NCBI GenBank assembly: GCA_963682055.1
Contig: OY821740.1
Span: 7,379,314 to 7,443,313, forward strand
Direction of reading: 5' to 3'
Source: Primula veris
Lineage: Eukaryota; Streptophyta; Magnoliopsida; Ericales; Primulaceae
Length of the DNA: 64,000 nt
Shown: positions 11,936-24,012 of the stretch, one piece after another
How positions within the stretch are numbered: position 1 is the first letter of the stretch
How the letters are laid out: each line of letters begins with the position of its first letter
Made by a program: the position numbers and the translations under genes
Notes under the pieces: generated by a model
The model's database searches: none
Told to the model about the DNA's origin: nothing
What the model saw: the letters and a program-made list of their open reading frames with translations, nothing else

Positions 11936-13710
11936 GTAACTTTCTGTTTTCGGTTTATCCTGCTTGCTTATATACTTTGATTGAGAACATATGACCTTTG
12001 AAGAGTTTATGTTTGCATAACACAGCTTCTTCTTATAGAAAAATTGCAAAATAGCTTGAAATGCTAATATACGCCATTTGTATTGTGGCATTTCAACCCG
12101 TTACTAATGTGCTCTTGTATGTGAGATCCACAAAGATTTTATGTCCTCAATTTCCCTTTTCTCTGTCAGCAAAATTCTGAAGTACACGTGATCTATGGTA
12201 GAAAGACGAGAGGGTGGAAAAGAAAAGGTAAATTTTAAGAAGCCAATAAATTCTGACCAATAAAAAAGTGAGAATTTTCCCATGTTATACTGATCGTTGT
12301 CCCAATATGAACGGTAATGATCCTTTTCCAATCTTTCCATTACCATCTCTTACAACTTGGGATGTCTATGGGTAGTTGAAGAGATTATCTAACCCACTTA
12401 ATCCTAATTGGACCCGTTAGGTTACACTTGCTATTTTTTCCTCTATCAAGTTACAAAAAAAGACCACTTTCTTCTACTTCATTCACATGCAAGTTGCAAC
12501 TATCTTGGTTCTGTAGATTTTGAGTAATTTTCTCGGAAAGTAATATATAGATACCTTTTATCAAAGAGTAATAATAAGAACAAATAAAACTCATGCATCG
12601 ATTCATATGTGCTAGTGTATGGGTCCATCACCGTGATATCACATCCAATATAAAGCTGGCACATTACTTTTTATGGAATTATGTGTTGGTTTTATTTTCT
12701 TGCCTATCATTACTCTTCATTACGAGGTTCAAAGGTTGGATTAAGATAGATTTGGGAATTTTTAAGAAAAGTCAAGTGGTTTGAGGAACGTAAAGTTTAA
12801 TGGTTGGAAATTTAAGTGGCTAAAATACTTTTGTGAAGGTACTCTGTAGTCAGTATTCTAACAATTTCCACCCTTTCGTACTATTCTGATTCTAAAACAC
12901 AATTTCTGATACTTTCTAGAAGTTATTTTTTTAGTGAAAGGTAGCAGATTGAGTCTCTGAAGCGTTTTTACCTGCGGAAAAAACGTAGTGATATGTCTTC
13001 AGTTCTAATAGTAGTTCATTAAATAAGTAAGTCCGTGAATATATGAGATTTATGTAAACGTTTTGGTTGCTGCATTTCTACTTAAAAAATTTATATAAAA
13101 AAAGTGAATCAAATTAGAGGCGATGAAGGAACTTTTAATATGAAAAATCAAGAACATATTGACCAGGAATTTGGCCGTCGACCGCCGGTGTCATCCCTAC
13201 AGTTGTGTAGCCCTCTGACCTTTATTATCAGCTGTCTTGCTCATGTCTTAGCTATTGACCCGAGGTTTACATTTTTGCCTCCAAAAGCTGAAAAGTTGAA
13301 GCTGGAAATATCATATTCTTTGGTAAAAGCTAAAAATACGATAATTATGTTTTTTGCCATTTTGGCCATTCTTCAAAACTTGATTATGATTTTTAAAGCC
13401 CGAGTTTGTTTGAAGACATGTCTATACATACCAAGACTATTTTATGTTTGTTGCTAGTTGAACTTGTTGCACAGTGATAATTAAAGTTCAAGTTCAGAAA
13501 TCATCGACATCTTTTTACATTTTACTACTATTTTAGAAAAAATCTTCATGCATGTTTTGGTTTTAGTGCAATTTGTGGAGAAGCAAGGGAGAAAAACAGA
13601 TTATTATTTTGCGCTTGATTGTACACGTTTCTTTGAAGTTCATTTGCCATTTGTAAAAATAAGTTCATGTTTCTTAATTTGCTTTTTATTTTATTTTCTT
13701 AATGTTTCAG
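11936..13710 (+). other. Possible 3'UTR intron of the MyoB-like gene
   Basis: Nine bases after the stop lies ACAAG|GTAACT, and AATGTTTCAG ends at 13710. Downstream, an AATAAATAA polyadenylation-like signal occurs at 14022-14030. If used, the mRNA has a 3'UTR intron of 1.8 kb. The interval has no supported gene; the frame at 13104-13457 has no family features. Confidence 0.35.
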
Positions 13711-14030
13711 GCGTGTAAAAGATGAATACTAACATTTGGTGAAAAGAGGTAACATTAACTAGTTCGATACACATGTAAAAGCACTTGAAAGTAAATGTAC
13801 AGAATCACAAGATTGTCTCCCCCAAGCAAAAGTATTGTTTTCAGGGTTGGCATTTGAAAGCAGGGTTTCTTTATTTTCTGGTTTATTTAATTTTGGTTTT
13901 AGCCATTTTTGTGCCTTTGTATTTACTAGATTGGATATCATTCTTTTCTCTCCTTTTACAAGAGGACTGTTGAGAGTTTGTACCGCGTGGAGAGTGTATT
14001 TGTATGTACGTAAAGCAGAATAATAAATAA

Positions 14031-14475
14031 TTTGAGCTGGTTTGATTTTCGATTCTTTTGGCTCTTTTTTTGTAATTCTCTTCTTGTTTTCATTGCCCTT
14101 TATTTGTTACAAATTGTTTGCAACTTTTTGAGCATGTGTGAAAGAAACCACACTTCAACAAGATACTAGAAATCAACGAGTTTATTACATGTGTTTTATG
14201 TTTATGAAATAACAGCTTTAAAAATGCATGCTGAGTTTCTTGTGTGTGGAATAAATATGCAAGTTTGAAAGTTTGTAGAAAGCTCATCTTTTTGCTAAGT
14301 TGAAACTTGAAATACGAAACTTGAAATACAAATCTAGCACTTAATCAAAGGTGTCTGGGATCCTATAATTAAACTGTTTTTCTGTACTTGACAACAAACC
14401 ATACACACAATAGATTATGTCACTTACATATACTTATAAACTGTCAAATGAATGAAACAACAACAGCTTGAAATG
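14031..14475. other. Convergent spacer between MyoB-like and GDSL genes
   Basis: About 440 bp between the presumed polyadenylation site of the MyoB-like gene and the GDSL stop codon. No gene is seen; it should hold the GDSL 3'UTR and both terminators. Confidence 0.5.
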
Positions 14476-17400
14476 CTAATCAAGATTAATATTTTGTTGA
14501 AGAGAGGGTTCGAGGGCAAGAAATACTGTGTGCCATCCAGCTTGGGTAGGGTGCACCATATCCCAGAAAAAAGCCAACTCGGGATCTGAACACACTGTGT
14601 ACATTTTAGTTCCGTTCTGGTCCAAGCTGCCACATGAATATTTGTTACTTATCCCCACACAACACGGCTTCAATCGACTCTCCAAGTTTCCTGCAATTAT
14701 GTGGAAAATCTATCAAAAACTTTTTACGAGTAAGAATGTTTCAGCTCATTTCATAAAGAAAAGCGAGTTTTGCCAATCCAAGTTATGTAAAAGCACAATA
14801 AAAGAAAACTACTCTAAAGTCCAGACAAGCTTCCAGGCTACAAAGTACTAAAAGCTAAATTGAAGGCACAACCAAATGATCCTTGAAAAATACTTGCTTA
14901 ATAAAACAAAAGATATTTACAAAACTACAGATTCAGCAGAAACAAAACTTGATTGTTATTAGATTAAATCATAAATTCCAAGACTAGTGTTCCTAGACTT
15001 CATCTCGACCTTTATATTGTTCAAAAGATGAAACAAAACTAGCGTGGATGTTCTGTAAAGTGATAACGGAACCCCGATTGCACAAAACCCCTGTAATATT
15101 TTACACCAAACAAAGATTTCAGGATATACAAACCTGAATCAAACAGAATTGAACATACAAACCATTTACTATTTTTAACACTGTTGTTTATTAGAAAAGG
15201 TTTGTGTTCCTGCGATATGTGCATAAAAATCAGCTGACCTGTTTTTAGCCCGTTGCTTATAAGTCCAACAATGAACGATCCATAAAGATCAAGGACAAGG
15301 AACTGTGAGTCTTTGCTACCGTTGTTCAGTTTTGCCACTTCATTATGTAGAAGTTGATTGTGCAGGTTGACCATAGAGTTTTCACTCTCGATGCATTGTT
15401 TGAAAGAATTTTTCATTGTGCTACGTGGTAGACATCCGAGGGGTTGTAGAGCTGTCACAGCCACTTTTCCCACTCCTGTCCCACGTATGCGTTTTAGGTT
15501 TGCGACTAGTTGGTTGACCACAAGATTGATGAAAGATGGTAATCCCTGGAGGAAAAAAAAACAGTACAAATAGTAAGCTTGTATTACTGTGAGATGTTAA
15601 GGAAAATGCTTCTTGCCCCCCATATTTCTCGCAAATATGCATCGAGGATTGATTTGTGTAATATCTTAAATTACCACTCCCTCCTTAGGGACCAAGTATA
15701 ATTTCAGAAATTATACAAATGGTCCATCCGGTAAATGTGGGGGGAAACATCCTAGTACTCAATTTATCTTAACAAGCTCTCTTGGAGCACTCAATATAGG
15801 TATAGTTTTTCACTAATAGCCTCAACTTCAAGCTTGGGCAAATTGAAGAAAAAACTTTATTAGATTTTCTTTAGGTTCATAAAATATGCTTATATGCAAA
15901 TTGGTTCTTCGAATTTAAAAATTTAAGACTGTTTCCTAAACTCAAAGTACCTTAGTTCCTCCCAAGAAGACCAAGCTAAGCGAATTTGTAGAATTACAAA
16001 CTTATACTGAAAATTACTGAAAAAGAGAGGAAAGATAATATGTATAAAATGAAATAGGGAACTTTATAGGGAAGAAGAACTGAAAGAGTGGTTTCGTTTA
16101 AATCGCATATTCAAGAAACATGGTAGAGAATCTGCAGTGGGTTGTTAATACAAAGATTCTGGTCACGTGAACATTATAAAGAACAAAAGAAAAAAAAAAC
16201 TTAAGCAAAAAAAAAACCTCGGATGAGCCGCCTTTGGCAAGATAAGATCCGTAGTCATTACCACAGAGAATAACAAGTCCAACTGAGGATTTTAAGCCTC
16301 TTTTTGTGTAAACAGATTCATTGATGAGGTCTTGGAAGAAATTAATTTGTGTCGTCATATTTGGACCTGAGTATATTGTATTGAACACACCCGTGCCCCC
16401 AAAAGCGAAATTCATACCATCATGCAATCTATTCGGGGCGTATTTTCTCCATTTATATGGTATTGGAGATTTAGATCTCATATACGTAGCTGGTAAAGAA
16501 CCAAATTAAAATTAAGGTAAAGCAAGTCCATAAGATAAGGTAGAAGTTCACAGTTTTACATAATATACCAAAGCAAATTTTAGGTATCTGCAGAATTATT
16601 TACAATGTTACATATTTTTTGAAAGGCAATCCGTCTATATAATAAGGGTGACAATTTATAACAGAATGACATAAGCATTGCATTGACATAATTTGGAACT
16701 TCAATGAAAAACATTGAATCTAATAGTCATAGCATCAGTAAAGCAAAGCAAAGACAAGAACGCTAACAAAAAATATTCAAGTTAAAAAAAAACGATAGAA
16801 ATAATTCATATTCGTAAATTATTAGTACTCAAATTTCAGAATTTTCTTTTATTTGGTTCTGTACTAATTACTGGTTTGTAGACTGATCAACAAAACTGAA
16901 ATCTAATGGTAGAAAACTGTAATTTACTAACTTCGTTCAAGGGATCTTGTAAAGTTCACACTTTGCAGCAGCACTAATCTACAGGGGGTTAAAGAGGTCC
17001 ACTCTTTACCAACTAGTAGTATACTACTTCTAGTTTACAGCACATTAATGACAATAATTAATAACACATTTAAGGAAAGAGGTAAAGGTGTTATTTTTCT
17101 GCAAAACAAAAACAAATAAAAATAGTAAGCTGACCTAGGTAATCAGTAAGGACCCTCCCATCAGAAAAACGGCCTGCGGGTTTGCCTGGGAAAGAATCCC
17201 CGTAAGGGTCTTTCCACGAATTAGAAAGGGATTTTCTTGTATTACCGGTATCTCCGTATGAGTCACCAAACACAAATAGTTTTTGCTTATGCGTTTCACC
17301 GCTTTTGGGACGGTGCTGCTCAGATGCTACTGCATGGTACTGAACTCCTGCATATCCAACTTATAATATAAATTGTACTTTCCGGTATACTATATTTGTT

Positions 17401-18653
17401 CATACAACTAGCCTTCTTTGGTTACAGATTTTTTAAGGTCCGGTTTCGGATTAAAAGCTGAATTTGCGATGTGTTTTTTTTGGAAAGTTGAACTGCAATT
17501 GTTGATCGCATAAAACCCAAGCCTTGAACAAGCTAGTAAAAACATTTAAACATCTGACTTTGTTCTCAGCTTTAAAAATTAGAGCTTATCTGCATTGAAA
17601 TAAACTCATATAGTCCTGTATATTCAACTTATAAATTTCTCAATGCATAGCTACACCTGTTTGGTTGCAACTTGTAAGCTAGATTGTTTTTATCAAGGAC
17701 ATGAATGCATTTGGTTGGTCATCTTAAAAACATGAGAATTCCAGGTTTTCTTGGACTTAAAGGCTAGAATATTTAATGGAGTTTTGTCTCAGCCTCTTAT
17801 TTCCAGCTTTAATTAAATGCTGCAACTAAACACGGCCATAACTCATAGTACTGTCAACTGTGTGTGTATATATGCAGTCAAGAAACAAACTTTCCTAAAT
17901 ATAGCAACAATATATAAATTGATCCACACATAAAGAGGCTCACAATTACCAAAATGTAGTGATACTATAAGTTGGTTTTAATGTACACTTCATACAAGCA
18001 TATTAAACTTATAAATATGTATTAATATCCCCAGTAATATTTACCCAAATGTAAGCCTTGTTTGGTTGTAACTTTTAAACTCTTAACATCTACACTTGTT
18101 ATATCTTCCCTCAAAGGTAAACTGCACTTTGATAATCAACTCAACACTTTTTTTGCCTGGAGTAGCTGGAAGCTTTAAGTTCAATGATCTCTGTTTTTTC
18201 TCAATCTAAATTACAAAAAGAAAAACTCTTTTGTTTTAAGCTATAACCAAACAAGCCCATAATATTATGTGTGTGTATAAAAGTTAAAAGTACACAGTAT
18301 ACCACTACCGACATTATAAAGATAACTTTCCAAAAAAAAGACTCCTATTACTTTCTAAAAATGATACTACATATATAAACTTAAATAAAATGGTCCACAT
18401 CACAACATGCAAGGCTCACCAATTTCCAGAATATAGTGATCCTTTAACATTTGTTATACAAGAATATGCCAAAGAATGACAGCATAAATAGTTAAAAATA
18501 CAAAAGAGAAATTATTTATACTATGTATGTGCAAACATGAAACATTAGTGAAGTAGTAGATAAAAAGAAGGGAAAAAGGAGAAAATGAAATGTTGTACCA
18601 GTGAGAAAGTAAAAGATGAAGAAAATGGTAAAGCTTTGCTTTTGCTTCTTCAT
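14476..18653 (-). CDS. GDSL esterase/lipase (SGNH hydrolase)
   Basis: Minus-strand exons 18599-18653, 17135-17347, 16218-16489, 15239-15545, 14476-14690 join in frame for 353 aa, the usual plant GDSL length. Exon 1 encodes a signal peptide (MKKQKQSFTIFFIFYFLT), so the enzyme is probably secreted. The family blocks are all present: FVFGDSYGDTGN with nucleophile Ser48, NFAFGGTGVFN (oxyanion Gly), CGND with Asn167, and FWDMVHPT with Asp326 and His329. The C-terminal PCC...CGS and YTVCSDPE blocks are also present. These enzymes hydrolyse acyl or acetyl esters of lipids, cutin or cell-wall polymers; the substrate here cannot be told. The layout resembles the Arabidopsis At5g03610 group. Intron 1 (1.25 kb) carries MITE-like insertions. 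Confidence 0.95.
17653..17836. mobile_element. MITE-like element in GDSL intron 1
   Basis: The left end CCTGTTTGGTTGCAACTTGTAA is mirrored by the right end TTAAATGCTGCAACTAAACACGG. It is one member of a family recurring across the window. A target duplication was not resolved. Confidence 0.5.
18052..18262. mobile_element. MITE-like element in GDSL intron 1, second copy
   Basis: The left end GCCTTGTTTGGTTGTAAC and right end GCTATAACCAAACAAGCCC are imperfect inverted repeats about 25 bp long. The internal sequence is non-coding. Confidence 0.55.
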
Positions 18654-19061
18654 GACAAAGAGAGATAAAAAAAAAAAACTAAATTTGTGTTTGTGATCAT
18701 AGAGAGCACTCTCTCCATTAGTACAAGTATAACCTTAGTGCTTTATTTAATTTAAATTATTACTTTATGTTGAAACGTGGCATAATAATTATTGTCTTTT
18801 TCGTAATAGGGCCTACCAGTTTTTTCATCATGTCTGTTCCCAAAAAAGAAAGCCAATATTGGTGCGGTTCTAGTTGTACTTATGTATACTCACTCACTCA
18901 CTGTAGAAAATTCAAAATTGAAGGAAAAAGAGAATTTGTTTAACTATATGCGTCTCTTATGGGCTATAAATAAAATAAAAATACAGTAGTACTCAGTAAA
19001 CGGTAATACTCCCTTCCTTTATAACCCGATAGCTGAATCAGTGTCACAATTACTCCAACTA
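18654..19061. other. Upstream region of the GDSL gene
   Basis: AT-rich DNA directly 5' of the GDSL start codon on the minus strand; promoter and 5'UTR are presumably here. A TTTAAATAAAG-like sequence near 18740-18750 could act as a TATA element, but this is weak. Confidence 0.3.
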
Positions 19062-19155
19062 TTTATACATTATATGAAGTTAAAATAATACAATCGTTTA
19101 TTTAAAACTCAACTAAACAAAAACATAAAGTAGAAAAAGCTATTCATAATCACTA

Positions 19156-19187
<32 letters not shown>

Positions 19188-19305
19188 TTTTAAAAAAAAT
19201 TATATACATAAATATATTTCATCTGCCACTTTTTTTTATAAAGTTTTATATATTTATTTTTAAATAAACGATTACATTATTTTAACTTCATATCATGTAT
19301 ATAAA
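19062..19305. mobile_element. Foldback element with (AT)n centre
   Basis: The left arm TATATGAAGTTAAAATAATA...AATCGTTTATTTAAAA (19070-19108) is mirrored by 19258-19300 (TTTTAAATAAACGATT...ATTTTAACTTCATAT). Weaker pairing continues outward on both sides. The centre contains an uninterrupted AT microsatellite near 19157-19183. It fits a small non-autonomous DNA transposon. Confidence 0.6.
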
Positions 19306-20915
19306 GAGTTCGATTTATAATAATTATGTCTCAGATATTCCACCTATCTTACTTCCTCCGTTCTATATCATAACGATTTTTGAGTAATCCAAATTTTTAT
19401 GAAAAGTTTATGATTTCACATGGATTTATTCAAAATATCGTTAATGTGCATGGACTCTCGTGACAGGGACAATCAGGGGTGGCATTAGGGGTTACCGCGA
19501 TAACAGCATAATTTTGAAAAATAATTTTTTTTATTAATATTTTCATAATAATTTATATATACGGTATTCTGGTAAACTCTTAAATATTTTTTTTTGACAA
19601 CGCATCCCAAAATTATATATTGTTAGTGCAATAACATATCATAATTTTGTATGTACTGATAAAATATAAATAATACTTAAAAAATTCTCATACGCAAATG
19701 ATTACAAAATACATTTTACACCAATTTATCATGTTGACACGTAGCATACATCTTTAAAAAAATTAAACAAAAATAATAATTAGAGTAGTGGTGAGTGCAA
19801 AAAAAAATTATAAAAGAATTTTTTGTGGTTTGTATTTTAATTGAAGTGAATATACTGAAATTGTGTAATAGATACTTAATTATTCGTATATATCTATTAT
19901 TTAATATAAGTTCGATTTTTTCAGTTTTTTTAAAATATTTTTTTACATTGGTGTCTTAATATTTTTACTTGTTATAACTTGATTTGTTAAATTTAACTTT
20001 TGTATCTTTTGTTTTTCTATTTTATTTATTTTTTCGTCAATTTTAAAATACTGAAACTTTTGACACATGACTGCATGTGACATTACTGTTATGGGTTTTT
20101 ATTGGAATTTGAAAACAAAGTCGAAATTGAGCGAAAAAAAAAATATAAATCAAATACATTTTAATCAATAAACCAAGGTAAAAAAAAATAAGAAAAAAAG
20201 GGTAAAAAAGTTATAAAAATCCGGGCTTTCCGGTTTTATACTTTGAAAAATATTATACGTTTTTATTAATTTTGATAAGCTCACATATTTGGTTCTGGTT
20301 CCGTAAATGTATCGTGTAGTAGACTTCACAAAATATGCAAAATAAATATAATACTCCAGCAGTTTAGAGCGATAGTATTTATTTGGTATTTTTGTTCACT
20401 GGTAGTTTTATCTGAAACAAATCTTTTTGTTTATTTATTTATTTATTATAGTGTGTGAGGATGAAACTAGAAATCAGAAGACTCAAAACTGTAGAATGAT
20501 GGAGTAATTTTTTTTTTCCAGCTTTTGGTAGATAAAGTAACAAAAAGGTACCCATGGGGACAGGGTTGCATTTTTGCTGTATTACTCAAATTAATGCACC
20601 TACGCTAATAAATTTGAGCCCTTGGATGATACAGATGATACTATTGATCTAAATGCTAAAATAATTTATAATACAATACCAACTTATTAAAAACTCAAAT
20701 AAAAATATAGTAAAACTTTACTTGAATCTAGTCTAAATTTAAATATTAATTAAAAATAAGAAAAACAATTAAATATGATATTACTAATATATACAGTCAT
20801 AAAAAAATAGTGTGAACCGGCATTAGTTTGAGTAATGCAGCAAGGTTGCATCCGAGGCAAGGATCAGAAATTAAAACTACAGTACAATAAAGATATTAAA
20901 AGCCTAAAATGTGAA
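19306..20915. other. Gene-free AT-rich intergenic DNA
   Basis: No coding frame over 60 codons with family features, no RNA gene and no clear inverted repeat are visible in this 1.6 kb. Confidence 0.55.
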
Positions 20916-21164
20916 TATCCCGCATGAACTTTTTTTTTTTTTTTCCAAACAAAACTTATATAAATAGAGTCTCTATGGGATAGACCCCCATAGTGGTCAT
21001 TACATCATTACAAAATAAGGAAACTTGACTAAGAAACAGCCATACAAAATATTATTGCTAGGAGGATGCGAAAACGACATTAAAAAACTCCCCAGAAACC
21101 TCATGCTTCACCAGAAAAAGATCACCCAAGTGAACAAAAACCTCTCCTTATCCCGCATGAACTT
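20916..21164 (-). mobile_element. 5'-truncated LINE-type insertion with 16-bp target duplication
   Basis: TATCCCGCATGAACTT occurs at 20916-20931 and again at 21149-21164. Between them lies a 217-bp segment that on the minus strand ends in a poly-A tail (the T run from 20932). A variable-length target duplication plus a terminal A tail is the mark of target-primed reverse transcription. The body is too short to hold a reverse transcriptase frame, so it is a truncated LINE copy or a SINE. Confidence 0.8.
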
Positions 21165-23230
21165 AAATAAGCTACACAGGCTTGAGAAATCTTGCATTTA
21201 ACCTCATGAACCGTCTATATATATCGGACTATTTTATTGTTTAAAGCGGTTGCAGGTATGAACTGTATATTTATCGGACTATTTTATTGCATGAACCGGC
21301 CTCTTGCTTTTTTTGTTTAATAGTAGAATGAAGGTTTTTACTCTGTTAAAATGGATAAAACTACATCTTTAATTTAAAAACTACATCTTTAATTTAAAAC
21401 TTGGCACTTGATTTTGTTGCTTAAAACACTTTGATCTTGGATGCGGAGTCATAAGGATATGGGATACAAGGAGTAAGAGGTAAGTCATTGAAGCCAATTT
21501 TTAAGTTAAGAAATTGATGTTTTTCAAGTATTAACATAATAATTTTTTCTCGCATTGTAGGGTATTGAAAGCCTCTTATTGAACTTGTTCTTATTGATTA
21601 TAATATCTTGTAATTATTTTACCGTTTATGTGAACGGAATGGCTAACATGAAGGCTTAACCTATGTAAATATTTTTGTTTTGGTTTAATGTAAGTTGGGG
21701 CTATGCTGATTAAAAAAAAATGCAAATGAGCCTTAGGATTCACTTACTTGTGTGTGTGCGTAGGAGAGGAGATTTTATAGTGCATTTTTTTTTATAACAA
21801 AAATAGCCTTTAGTTTCTAATATTGATTTTTTAAAATCAAGTCACTCATCTACTGATCCTGACTCCGTCACTTTTTGCCTGTTCCGTATTGAATTTTTTT
21901 CCCCCTCTCTTGTAAAAATCTACTCTAATAAATTCTTAAGCAGAAAAAAATGGGACGACAATAATATTTATAAGTATATAATTTTTGGTTTTAAAAAGAG
22001 TCATTACTAGTTACAATCCAAAGGTTTCTGACATCTTAATCTGGGAATAAATTTTCGCTCTTACACTTAATTGGGGTAAAAATCATCATTTTGTACAGTT
22101 TTTTTTTTTTTTTTTTTTTTTAAAGAAAATTGAGTCTGTCATCCGAGCCGGTTAGCTCCCAAGTGTTGGCTCGGACAAGAGTGTAATGTATGTTGCTAAA
22201 GAGAAGTCTCTGATTCAACTATTGAAAATATAACTGTGAATAAAATACTTGTTAGGGAAATCTTTGTCACCCTTCCTATTAAGCTAGAATCCAACTGTAG
22301 TAGGAGCTTCATATGTTGTTTGAGTACCAGATGGCTTAAACCAAAAAATTGGCTCGTGATTGAAATTATATGTAGGGCGGCCCATGCCCAAATCAAATAA
22401 GGCTTGTGTGTTGGCCAATTGATCCGAAAAAAAAAATTACGAGCAGCACCCGACTATATTTTTAATATAGTTGGTAGTTAAAATAAAAATATTAAATAAC
22501 AATTTGTTTACAAATGTGTTGCAATAGCTCAAATAGTAGAATAGTTTTGAATTTAACATAGGAGATTATGAGTCCGTAACTCTTAAGTTACAATTTAATT
22601 TTGTTTTTATTTTGATTTGTATTTATCAAGCCAAAAAAAAATCGAGCATTAGGCATTCTGACGTACCGGACCATCACTGATTATACGCCAACTACTATCT
22701 TGCATACATTAACCGACCAGCATGCACAAAATCACGCGTTCCATAGGTCATGGGGTTTGATTTAAAAACAATTATTGTTGGGGAAAAGTTGAAAATTTCA
22801 AAGTTTAGGGAGATTAGTTTACAAAACATAACAGTTCATGGGGCTATTTGAAATTTAAAGACAACTGGTATTCCTTGCGGATTCCTATAGCAGGAGTAAT
22901 AATATAAAAACAAAGGTGTGCATTTCTCCCTCAAATCATATGAATTGAGTCAATTGACCTCCAAGGTAATACTACTATCTAGGAACTTTCTTTTCAATTG
23001 ACCTCCACAACTGTATTTATGGAGTACATTAACTGTTATTTAAAATTGTGGCACGATTATGAAACTCAAACAAATTTAACCTCACTTGCAAAATTGTTGT
23101 ATTTAAATGAATTATGAAAGCTGAAATATTTATAAGTAAAACATATTTACCTTTCGTTTAATTATCTGAATATGACTTATGCAAGTAAAATGAATTTAAT
23201 TTTGGACATAACACTCTTTCATCCTCAGTC
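21165..23230. other. Gene-free region with short repeats
   Basis: No supported gene. Small features are a duplicated phrase ATCGGACTATTTTATTG near 21223 and 21274, a duplicated ACTACATCTTTAATTTAAAA near 21360-21400, and a run of 23 T at 22099-22121 that may be another minus-strand retroposon tail. The last part should contain the promoter and leader exon of the sucrose-phosphatase-like gene. Confidence 0.5.
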
Positions 23231-23236
23231 AACCAG

Positions 23237-23994
23237 GTAAATTCTTATCTTAGTACTGTATTATTTCTGCTTTGTTTCATTCTTTAACAATCTATACAAT
23301 AGCATTTGACTGATGAGTTAGCTTATTCACAAACATCAAGTACCAAGAACATCTCATCAACAAGTATGTAACCATGTATTGTTCCAAAGTGTCTATTTAT
23401 TTTCATATATAAATGATTGGTTCACTTTGTTGCTAAAATGTCTGACCTGAGAGAGGTTTACTTTAAATCAGTATATGGAAGCATGGACGATGTTTTATTC
23501 AGTAATTGCTATGTGTTATAAAGTAGGTATTGTGAATGTTATCGATCTTTTCGTAGATTGTCAAAGTGTATCTTTTGAAAGTTACAACTGCAAAGTCCCT
23601 GTTGAAAATGGATTTCCAGATGCATATATTATATTTCTATCAAACCTACCCAAGTCGGTTTAGCTAATGTGTGTTAATATGTTCGCTAAAACGCAAGGGT
23701 TATTATCTTTCGATTAGAACACATTACAATTATCATTTGTACCCGAAGACCCAACCTACCCAATCGTATTGAACCAAAGTTCTTAAAGCCATTTTACCTT
23801 TTCTCGAGGAAAAGATGGCCTGGTAAAATAATAGGTGGGCATGCACGAGTAATCTAGCGTATCTTTATGCATTGTAATGGAAGTGACTACTTTTTAGTTG
23901 ATCTTGATAATTATGGCGTGGAGTGCCTCACTTGGTCTTTTTTCCGCGTCTTGTTTCTGTATTTCTACGTTGTTAAAAGCTTGCACATTTGCAG
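23237..23994 (+). other. Inferred 5'UTR intron of the SPP-like gene
   Basis: Donor ACCAG|GTAAAT at 23237 and acceptor ACATTTGCAG ending at 23994 frame this segment, 18 bp before the ATG. Inference from splice-site quality only. Confidence 0.4.
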
Positions 23995-24012
23995 GTTTAA
24001 GGCTTTAGAGAT

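Noticed and set aside
13104..13457. 117-codon plus-strand frame downstream of the MyoB-like gene
   Set aside because: It begins at GTG, has no recognisable domain or splice partner, and lies in the presumed 3'UTR intron; composition is that of AT-rich spacer.
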